Below are positions 1 to 5,229 of a DNA stretch of 6,693 nt, piece after piece; positions within the stretch are counted from its first letter, which is position 1; every line of letters starts with the position of its first letter. Both the position numbers and the translations under genes were made by a program. The notes under the pieces are model-generated. The model saw only the letters and a program-made list of their open reading frames with translations, was not told the origin of the DNA and ran no database searches. Source of the stretch: JAZQHR01 sp045540695 (lineage in GTDB: Bacteria; Bacillota; Clostridia; UMGS1810); the NCBI GenBank assembly GCA_045540695.1, contig JAZQHR010000131.1, positions 1 to 6,693 on the forward strand. Reading direction: 5' to 3'.

Positions 1-1
1 C

Positions 2-586
2 GACCTTGGAAAGAAGGTTGTTGGTCAGTACCACGCCATTGAAAAGGACAAGCGTCCAAAGGGACTTCGTATTACACTTAGCGTATCGTCATTTGTACCA
101 AAGGCGTTTACACCTTTCCAGTGGGCAAGGCAGAATACCACCGAAGAACTACGCGAAAAACAAGCACATCTAAAAAACAGTATCACTGCAAAACAGCTTA
201 CTTACAACTACCACGAAGCACCTGTCAGCGTGCTTGAAGGCGTGTTTGCAAGAGGTGACAGAAGGTTATCACAGGTGCTTATAAAGGCACACGAAAAGGG
301 CGTTAGATTTGACGGATGGGCAGAGCATTTTTCTATGGATAAGTGGAAAGAGGCTTTTTCAGAGTGCGGACTTACTATGGATTTTTACACACGCGAAAGA
401 GATTTCGATGAAATCTTACCTTGGGATATGATAGACGTAGGAGTTAAGAAAGAATTTTTGATAAGCGAGGCAAGAAAAGCCGAGCAGGCAATAGTTACAC
501 CAAATTGCAGAGCTGGTTGTTCTAATTGCGGAGCTAATTCGTTTGGCACAGGCGTGTGCTTTGAGAAAAGGGGTGCGAAAAATTGA
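2..586 (+). CDS. B12-binding-type radical SAM protein (TIGR03960-like), C-terminal part only
   Basis: The reading frame is open from the left edge of the window, so the start and the N-terminal cobalamin-binding and radical SAM CxxxCxxC regions lie outside; only the last 194 residues are visible. The fragment contains the motif SVSSFVPKAFTPFQWARQ (about residues 28-45), typical of the end of the radical SAM core in YgiQ/MiaB-like and TIGR03960 proteins. An all-helical stretch follows (VLEGVFARGDRRL, GVRFDGW). It ends in a cysteine cluster, CRAGCSNCG (506-532), with one more Cys ten residues later, as in the metal-binding-looking tail of TIGR03960 proteins. The family is widespread in Clostridia and is nearly always linked to the TIGR03936 gene that follows here; its substrate is not known to me. 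Assignment to TIGR03960 rests on the motifs plus the neighbour and is fairly secure. The exact reaction, possibly RNA or protein modification, is not. Confidence 0.85.
   Translation, partial: DLGKKVVGQYHAIEKDKRPKGLRITLSVSSFVPKAFTPFQWARQNTTEELREKQAHLKNSITAKQLTYNYHEAPVSVLEGVFARGDRRLSQVLIKAHEKGVRFDGWAEHFSMDKWKEAFSECGLTMDFYTRERDFDEILPWDMIDVGVKKEFLISEARKAEQAIVTPNCRAGCSNCGANSFGTGVCFEKRGAKN
568..575 (+). promoter_or_regulatory. Ribosome binding site for the TTG start at 583
   Basis: AAGGGGTG lies inside the last codons of the upstream radical SAM gene, with its G-run ending about 9 nt before TTG 583. This placement supports the TTG start that overlaps the upstream TGA stop. Confidence 0.6.
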
Positions 587-1224
587 GTAAATACAGAGTA
601 AAGTATTCCAGAAACGAGTTTGCTAAATACATTTCGCATCTTGACTTTATGAGATGTATGGTAAGGACATTTCGCAGGGCAGAGATACCTGTTAAATATT
701 CGCAGGGCTTTAATCCTCACATGGTTATGACTATAGGTCTACCTATGTCGGTTGGTGTGACAAGTGACGGCGAGTACTTGGATGTAGAGCTTCATACCGA
801 TATTCCAACAGAGAAATTTATAGAAGATGTAAATAAAAACATACCTCGCGGACTAAAGGTAGTAGATGTAAATGTCATAGATAAAAGTGCACCGCCGCTA
901 TCGGATATTGACAGTGCGATTTATCTTGTAAAAATTTTTGGTGCAGATAAGGTTGATATAGATAAGCTTATGTCACTAACTGAGATAGTAGTGCCCAAAA
1001 AGACCAAAAAGGGCATAAATGATACCGACATAAAAAAGGATATAAGAAGTATTGAATATATGGAAAATGGCGAAAATTATACCATGTACCGTATGCATTT
1101 GTCTGCAGGCGGAAGAAGTAACCTAAAGCCTGAAACAGTTGCATCAGCTATGGAAAAATATCTTGGTATGACATTCGATAGCATAGGAGTACACAGAGAA
1201 GAATTATTATTTTTAGAAAAATAA
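583..1224 (+). CDS. Radical SAM-associated protein, TIGR03936/DUF2344 family
   Basis: This 213-residue protein carries the hallmark DUF2344 motifs: YISHLDFMR (16-24), YSQGFNPH (39-46) and LPMSVGVTSDGEYLDVEL (53-70). It has no radical SAM cysteine motif, no signal peptide and no membrane segment, so it should be cytoplasmic. The family is known as a partner of the TIGR03960 radical SAM protein, and in some genomes the two are fused into one polypeptide. Its biochemical role is not established as far as I know. The TTG start shares bases with the upstream stop (TTGA), a 4-nt overlap that implies translational coupling and fits a fixed-ratio complex. A ribosome binding site about 9 nt upstream and good N-terminal agreement (SKYRVKYSRNEFAKYISHLD) support this start. 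In many Clostridia this gene is followed by ribonuclease G and rplU; here it is followed by ligA. Length is near normal and nothing looks truncated. Confidence 0.9.
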   Translation: MSKYRVKYSRNEFAKYISHLDFMRCMVRTFRRAEIPVKYSQGFNPHMVMTIGLPMSVGVTSDGEYLDVELHTDIPTEKFIEDVNKNIPRGLKVVDVNVIDKSAPPLSDIDSAIYLVKIFGADKVDIDKLMSLTEIVVPKKTKKGINDTDIKKDIRSIEYMENGENYTMYRMHLSAGGRSNLKPETVASAMEKYLGMTFDSIGVHREELLFLEK

Positions 1225-1240
1225 AAGGCAGGATAGATTT

Positions 1241-3223
1241 ATGAATATATCCGAAAGATACGAGAATTTAAAAAATGAATTAAATCGTCACTCATATCTG
1301 TATTACGTAATGGATAATCCCGAGATATCGGATGCCGATTACGATAAGCTTATGCGTGAGCTTTTAAAAATCGAAGAAGAAAACCCGTCTTTTGTTACAC
1401 CTGATTCGCCAAGCCAGAAGATAGGCGGAACAGTGCTTTCGGAGTTTGAGAGAGTTGAACACATAGTGCAGATGCAAAGTTTACAGGACGCGTTTAACTT
1501 TGACGAGATAAAGGCGTTTGACGATAGAGTAAAAGCGGTAGTTCCCGATGCTAAATATGTAGTCGAGCATAAGATAGACGGACTATCTGTATCGCTTGAG
1601 TATGAAAATGGCATCTTCACTCGCGGTTCTACTCGCGGTGACGGATTTGTAGGAGAGGACGTTACAAATAACCTTCGTACTATCGGCTCAATACCGCTTA
1701 AGTTAAACGTGGATATACCTTATCTCGAAGTTCGCGGTGAAGTGTTTATGTCAAAGAAGAACTTTGAAAAGATAAATTCAGAGCGCGAAGAAAATGGTGA
1801 AACAGTATTTGCTAACCCGCGAAATGCAGCGGCAGGTTCACTTCGTCAGCTTGACTCGTCTATCTGTGCAAAGCGTGGACTTGACATATTTGTGTTTAAT
1901 ATTCAAAGAGCAGCCGGCGTAGAGTTTTCATCGCATCTGGAAGGACTAGCTTATCTTCGCGATGCGGGGTTTAAGGTAATAAACAATGAAACAGAATTTG
2001 ATAGTATCGAGGACGCATTTGCCGAGATAGAAAAAATTGGTGAGATACGTAAAGATTTGTACTACGATACTGACGGTGCGGTTATAAAGGTAAATGACTT
2101 ATCGCAAAGAGAAATGCTTGGTCAGACTGCAAAAACACCAAAATGGGCGATTGCGTATAAATACCCTGCCGAAAGAAAAGAGACGGTTATCGAAGAGATA
2201 TTTGTAAACGTCGGCAGAACAGGAGTGCTTACACCGACTGCAAGGTTTAAAACGGTATCTCTTGCAGGCTCAAACGTAAGTAAGGCTACACTTCACAATA
2301 TGGATTATATCGCTATGAAGGATATAAAGGTGGGAGATACTGTCCTTGTGCAAAAAGCAGGCGATATCATCCCTGAAGTTGTCGAAGTGGTAAAGGATAA
2401 GCGTACAGGCGATGAAATAGATTTTGTAATGCCTAGTGTTTGCCCTGCGTGTGGAGCACACGTTGAAAGGGAAGAAGGCGAGGCGGCATATAGATGTATA
2501 GGCATAAAATGTCCTGCACAGCTTGCAAGACAGATTACACACTTTGTATCTCGTGACGCTATGGATATAGACAGAGTAGGCCCTTCAATCGTAGAGAAGT
2601 TTTTGGAAAACGGACTTATCGAAAGTGTCGCAGACCTTTATTATATTTCAAAAGATAATATCGCAAGTTTAGACAAGCTTGGAGAAAAGTCGGCATATAA
2701 TATCATATCAGCTATTGAAGCTTCAAAATCGCGAGGACTTACCAGAGTAATATATGCACTTGGCATAAGACACATAGGCCTTGGCGGTGCAAAGCTTGTG
2801 GCGAAAACATTCAAAACTATGGATAATCTTATAAATGCAAGTGCAGATGTGATTTCGACAATAGGAGATGTAGGCGAGAAGATGGCACAGAGCATAGTTG
2901 AATTTTTGTCTGTGGCTGAAAACATCGAGGTTATAGAAAAGCTAAAAAATGCAGGCGTTAATATGGAGTGCGAAGAAAGTGAGGTAGTGGATAATACCTT
3001 CGAAGGAAAGATATTTGTGCTTACAGGCACACTTTCTATCGGCAGAAAAGAGGCTAAAGGCATTATCGAAGCTCACGGCGGAAAGGTGTCGGGTAGTGTG
3101 TCTAAGAAAACCGATTTCGTTCTCGCAGGCGAAAGCGCAGGCAGTAAGCTTGATAAGGCAAATGAGCTTGGTGTAGCGGTCATAGATGAAGAAGAATTTA
3201 ATAATATGCTGAAAAATGGATGA
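1241..3223 (+). CDS. ligA: NAD+-dependent DNA ligase LigA
   Basis: LigA seals 3'-OH/5'-phosphate nicks in duplex DNA during replication and repair, using NAD+ as adenylate donor. The 660 residues match the usual family length and all domains are present in order. Domain Ia has HSYLYYVMDNPEISDADYD (17-35, NMN-binding Tyr/Asp residues). The adenylation domain has the catalytic lysine in KIDG (K111), then TRGDGFVGED (131-140), EVRGEV (163-168), NPRNAAAGSLRQLD (192-205), DGAVIKV (278-284) and the WAIAYKYP motif (302-309). The OB fold has VGRTGVLTP (324-332) and QKAGDIIPEV (371-380). A Cys4 zinc finger follows (C401, C404, C419, C424), then helix-hairpin-helix repeats (about 440-580) and a C-terminal BRCT domain (about 587-660, GKIFVLTGTLS). 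The ATG lies 7 nt after AGGCAGGA. The gene begins 16 bp after the DUF2344 stop, with no promoter or terminator evident between them, so cotranscription is likely. No terminator is evident directly after it. The call is secure. Confidence 0.99.
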   Translation: MNISERYENLKNELNRHSYLYYVMDNPEISDADYDKLMRELLKIEEENPSFVTPDSPSQKIGGTVLSEFERVEHIVQMQSLQDAFNFDEIKAFDDRVKAVVPDAKYVVEHKIDGLSVSLEYENGIFTRGSTRGDGFVGEDVTNNLRTIGSIPLKLNVDIPYLEVRGEVFMSKKNFEKINSEREENGETVFANPRNAAAGSLRQLDSSICAKRGLDIFVFNIQRAAGVEFSSHLEGLAYLRDAGFKVINNETEFDSIEDAFAEIEKIGEIRKDLYYDTDGAVIKVNDLSQREMLGQTAKTPKWAIAYKYPAERKETVIEEIFVNVGRTGVLTPTARFKTVSLAGSNVSKATLHNMDYIAMKDIKVGDTVLVQKAGDIIPEVVEVVKDKRTGDEIDFVMPSVCPACGAHVEREEGEAAYRCIGIKCPAQLARQITHFVSRDAMDIDRVGPSIVEKFLENGLIESVADLYYISKDNIASLDKLGEKSAYNIISAIEASKSRGLTRVIYALGIRHIGLGGAKLVAKTFKTMDNLINASADVISTIGDVGEKMAQSIVEFLSVAENIEVIEKLKNAGVNMECEESEVVDNTFEGKIFVLTGTLSIGRKEAKGIIEAHGGKVSGSVSKKTDFVLAGESAGSKLDKANELGVAVIDEEEFNNMLKNG

Positions 3224-3228
3224 AAATA

Positions 3229-3257
3229 TTGAAAATACAAGAAAAATGTGGTAAAAT
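3229..3257 (+). promoter_or_regulatory. Predicted sigma-A promoter of gatCAB
   Basis: A -35 box TTGAAA (3229-3234) is followed after exactly 17 nt by a -10 box TAAAAT (3252-3257), preceded by TG at 3249-3250 (extended -10). The surroundings are A/T-rich. Transcription would start near 3264, some 40 bp after the ligA stop, giving a leader of about 160 nt before gatC. The boxes match the vegetative consensus in five of six positions each with ideal spacing. It is a sequence prediction only. Confidence 0.65.
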
Positions 3258-3264
3258 AAACTTT

Positions 3265-3270
3265 AATGAA
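3265..3270 (+). repeat. Left copy of 6-bp direct repeat (candidate target-site duplication)
   Basis: AATGAA directly abuts the left end of the palindromic element and recurs exactly at 3388-3393 directly after its right end. This is the pattern expected of a target-site duplication made on insertion. Six bases can match by chance in A/T-rich DNA, so the support comes from the exact position at both borders. Confidence 0.55.
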
Positions 3271-3387
3271 GCCTCCCCTGTGCAAGGGGAGGTGGGTTTG
3301 CTTTAGCAAACTCGGAGGGGTTGTAAAAATAAAACCAAACAATCCCTCAGTCATATTCGATGACATCTCCCTTTACACAAGGGAGCC
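3271..3387. mobile_element. MITE-like palindromic repeat element (117 bp, five hairpins)
   Basis: This non-coding element has imperfect inverted halves. The left half has an 8-bp hairpin (3272-3279 with 3285-3292, loop GTGCA) and a GTTTGC/GCAAAC hairpin (3296-3301 with 3306-3311). The centre is a 10-bp stem (3315-3324 with 3339-3348, one G-U pair) closing a 14-nt A-rich loop. The right half has GTCAT/ATGAC (3350-3354 with 3360-3364) and CTCCCTT/AAGGGAG (3367-3373 with 3379-3385). The right half read in reverse complement matches the left in layout and in much of its sequence, including the GAGGGRTTGT block. AATGAA flanks both ends. It encodes no transposase, so any mobility would need one supplied in trans. 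Similar CTCCCTT...AAGGGAG repeats with a GAGGGRTTGT core recur, to my recollection, in intergenic regions of gut Clostridia genomes. It could also act as a folded mRNA leader or bidirectional roadblock. It lacks the T-run of an intrinsic terminator. Confidence 0.75.
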
Positions 3388-3393
3388 AATGAA
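3388..3393 (+). repeat. Right copy of 6-bp direct repeat (candidate target-site duplication)
   Basis: AATGAA directly follows the right end of the palindromic element and is identical to the copy at 3265-3270. Deleting the element plus one copy leaves a continuous A/T-rich leader leading into the gatC ribosome binding site. Confidence 0.55.
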
Positions 3394-3410
3394 TAAGTAA
3401 TTAATTTTCA

Positions 3411-3416
3411 GAGGTG
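3411..3416 (+). promoter_or_regulatory. Ribosome binding site of gatC
   Basis: GAGGTG ends 7 nt before TTG 3424. It decides in favour of the TTG start: the GatC N-terminus (MKITKEDILKVASLARL) matches the family from that codon, and no ATG or GTG lies in frame at a better distance. Confidence 0.75.
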
Positions 3417-3423
3417 AAATAAA

Positions 3424-3735
3424 TTGAAAATAACAAAGGAAGATATACTTAAGGTTGCATCACTTGCGAGATTAAGCCTTACAGATGATGAGATATCATC
3501 GCTAAATATGGAAGGTATCATTGAGTTTGCAAACAAGCTAAACGAGCTTGAAACAGATGATGTAAACCCTACAAATCACGTACTTGACGTTTCAAACGTA
3601 TTTCGTGAGGATATAGTAGGTGAGTCCTACGACAGAGATTTAATGCTTTCTAACGCACCTTCAAAGGCACGCGGATGCTATCAGGTACCGCAGGTTGTTG
3701 GTGAGGCATCAGATGACAGTGCATCAGAAGAGTAA
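3424..3735 (+). CDS. gatC: Aspartyl/glutamyl-tRNA amidotransferase subunit C
   Basis: GatC is the small subunit that wraps around GatA and joins it to GatB in the cytoplasmic GatCAB complex; it has no catalytic residues of its own. The 103-residue product shows the family landmarks: helical N-terminus with VASLARLSLTDDE (11-23), ELETDDVNPTNHVL (41-54), NVFREDIV (58-65) and the closing LSNAPSKARGCYQVPQVV (75-92). The family is usually about 95 residues; the excess is a short acidic, Ser/Glu-rich tail (about 94-103) that is probably unstructured. The start is TTG with a GAGGTG ribosome binding site at 7 nt. It is the first gene of gatC-gatA-gatB, with gatA starting 18 bp after its stop. Its leader carries the palindromic element, so its expression is the most exposed to any effect of that element. 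The call is secure. Confidence 0.97.
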   Translation: MKITKEDILKVASLARLSLTDDEISSLNMEGIIEFANKLNELETDDVNPTNHVLDVSNVFREDIVGESYDRDLMLSNAPSKARGCYQVPQVVGEASDDSASEE

Positions 3736-3738
3736 GTG

Positions 3739-3745
3739 AGAGGAG
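3739..3745 (+). promoter_or_regulatory. Ribosome binding site of gatA, fixes start at 3754
   Basis: AGAGGAG ends 8 nt before GTG 3754, an ideal distance. The in-frame GTG codons at 3736 and 3745 lie before or at the edge of this site and have no comparable site of their own, so they are poor starts. Confidence 0.8.
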
Positions 3746-3753
3746 TGACAAAA

Positions 3754-5214
3754 GTGGAATTATATACAAAAACCATACACGAGCTTTCTGATATGCTAAA
3801 AGCAAAGGAAGTTTCAAGTGTTGAAATAACAAAATCAGTTTTAGACAGAATTGAAAAAACAGACGATAAGGTAGAGGGCTACATCACCGTTACAGGCGAT
3901 AAAGCACTTGAAACCGCATCTAAAGTTGACGGAAAGATTAAAAACGGCGATGCCATTTCTGACATAGCAGGTATACCTATGGCGGTAAAGGATAACATTT
4001 GTACAGAGGGTATCCTTACTACTTGTGCATCAAAAATGCTTTCGAACTTCGTTCCGCCTTATGACGCAACTGTTGTTAAAAAACTTAAAGAAAACGATGC
4101 TGTTATACTTGGCAAAGTAAATATGGACGAGTTCGCTATGGGTTCGTCAACAGAAAATTCATATTTTAAAAAGACTAAAAACCCGTATGATTTAACTCGC
4201 GTTCCAGGTGGTTCGTCAGGCGGTAGTGCAGCAGTGGTTGGTGCTGATGAGGCTATATTCTCGCTCGGCACAGATACAGGCGGCTCAATTCGTCAGCCTG
4301 CATCATTCTGTTCGGTTGTTGGTATGAAGCCTACTTATGGCTTGGTATCAAGATTCGGTCTTGTTGCGTTTGCATCATCACTTGACCAGATTGGACCTTT
4401 AACAAAGGACGTTACTGACTGTGCTATAGTTTTAAATACTATCACGGGTCACGATAAAATGGATTCAACATCACTAAACGTTGAATATCCTGATTATAAA
4501 AAAGCCCTTGTAAACGATGTAAAGGGAATGAAGATAGGTATCCCGTCTGAGTACATCGGTGAGGGCATAAATGAAGAGGTTAAAGCATCAATCCTGGCCG
4601 CTGCAAAGACTTACGAAAGCCTTGGCGCAGAGGTTGAAGAGTTCTCGCTTGGTATGACAGACTACGCACTTGCGGCGTACTATATCATATCATCAGCCGA
4701 AGCTAGCTCAAATCTTGCACGTTTTGACGGTATCAAGTACGGCTATCGTGCAGAAGGCTACACCGACCTTGTTGATTTATACTGCAAGACTCGTTCAGAG
4801 GGCTTTGGCAGTGAGGTTAAGAGAAGAATAATGCTTGGTACTTATGCGCTAAGCTCAGGTTACTACGATGCATATTACAAAAAGGCACTTTCTGCTCGTA
4901 CTCTTATCAGAAACAGCTTTAACGAGGCATTTGGTAAATACGATGTAATCTTAACACCTACAGTTCCTACAACTGCATTTAAGATAGGTGAAAAGGTTTC
5001 TGACCCTGTTACAATGTACCTTGGCGATATATGCACAGTATCAGTAAATATCGCAGGTCTTCCTTCGATAGTTGTTCCGGGTGGATTTGATAAAAATGGT
5101 ATGCCAATAGGTGTTCAGCTTATCGGTAAGGCTTTTTCTGAGCCTACACTACTAAAGGCGGCATACACATTTGAACAGAACACTAAATTCCACACCGTGA
5201 AACCAAATCTGTAA
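3754..5214 (+). CDS. gatA: Glutamyl-tRNA(Gln) amidotransferase subunit A
   Basis: GatA is the glutaminase of GatCAB: it hydrolyses glutamine and passes ammonia through a channel to GatB, which amidates Glu-tRNA(Gln) (or Asp-tRNA(Asn)). The product has 486 residues with the chosen start, normal for the family. It is an amidase-signature enzyme with an intact Ser-cisSer-Lys triad: K79 in GIPMAVKDN, S154 in PGGSSGGSA, and nucleophile S178 in GTDTGGSIRQPA. R358 (VKRRIMLG) and D425 (YLGDICTVS), which bind the glutamine substrate in Staphylococcus aureus GatA, are also present. These five numbers equal the S. aureus numbering as I recall it, which independently supports GTG 3754 over the upstream in-frame GTG 3736 that would add MRGVTK. 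The N-terminus MELYTKTIHEL is also the family norm. It lies 18 bp after gatC and 15 bp before gatB, in one operon. Cytoplasmic; nothing is missing. Confidence 0.98.
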   Translation: MELYTKTIHELSDMLKAKEVSSVEITKSVLDRIEKTDDKVEGYITVTGDKALETASKVDGKIKNGDAISDIAGIPMAVKDNICTEGILTTCASKMLSNFVPPYDATVVKKLKENDAVILGKVNMDEFAMGSSTENSYFKKTKNPYDLTRVPGGSSGGSAAVVGADEAIFSLGTDTGGSIRQPASFCSVVGMKPTYGLVSRFGLVAFASSLDQIGPLTKDVTDCAIVLNTITGHDKMDSTSLNVEYPDYKKALVNDVKGMKIGIPSEYIGEGINEEVKASILAAAKTYESLGAEVEEFSLGMTDYALAAYYIISSAEASSNLARFDGIKYGYRAEGYTDLVDLYCKTRSEGFGSEVKRRIMLGTYALSSGYYDAYYKKALSARTLIRNSFNEAFGKYDVILTPTVPTTAFKIGEKVSDPVTMYLGDICTVSVNIAGLPSIVVPGGFDKNGMPIGVQLIGKAFSEPTLLKAAYTFEQNTKFHTVKPNL

Positions 5215-5221
5215 GGGAGGT
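5214..5221 (+). promoter_or_regulatory. Ribosome binding site of gatB
   Basis: AGGGAGGT begins on the last base of the gatA stop codon. GGAGG ends 9 nt before ATG 5230. A nearer ATG at 5225 is only 4 nt from it and reads ATG-ATA-TGA, a two-codon dead end, so 5230 is the real start. Confidence 0.8.
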
Positions 5222-5229
5222 AAAATGAT

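Noticed and set aside
230..586. Independent 118-residue protein starting at 230
   Set aside because: The frame is open all the way to the left edge and carries radical SAM core sequence upstream of 230, so this is an internal codon (GTG read as Val in CLEGVF-like context) of a larger gene cut by the window.
2641..3063. 140-codon minus-strand open frame inside ligA
   Set aside because: It is fully antisense to conserved ligA helix-hairpin-helix coding sequence, with Ser/Phe/Ile-biased composition and no plausible ribosome binding site or domain.
3073..3366. 97-codon minus-strand open frame crossing the end of ligA and the repeat element
   Set aside because: It runs antisense through the ligA BRCT coding region, its protein is low-complexity (Ser/Phe/Leu-rich) with no recognisable domain, and it reads straight through the palindromic repeat. 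It is a shadow of ligA.
3272..3385. Hairpins of the ligA-gatC gap as an intrinsic (rho-independent) terminator of ligA
   Set aside because: The GC-rich stems (3272-3292 and 3367-3385) are followed by TGGGTTTG and CCAATGAATAAG on the + strand, not a T-run. On the - strand the outer stem is followed by TTCATTAAAG, also no T-run. A partial pausing effect is not excluded.
3264..3423. T-box riboswitch upstream of gatCAB
   Set aside because: T-box leaders occur on some tRNA-charging operons in Firmicutes, but no AGGGTGGNACCGCG-like antiterminator bulge, specifier loop or terminator is present, and the folded part is explained by the symmetric repeat element.
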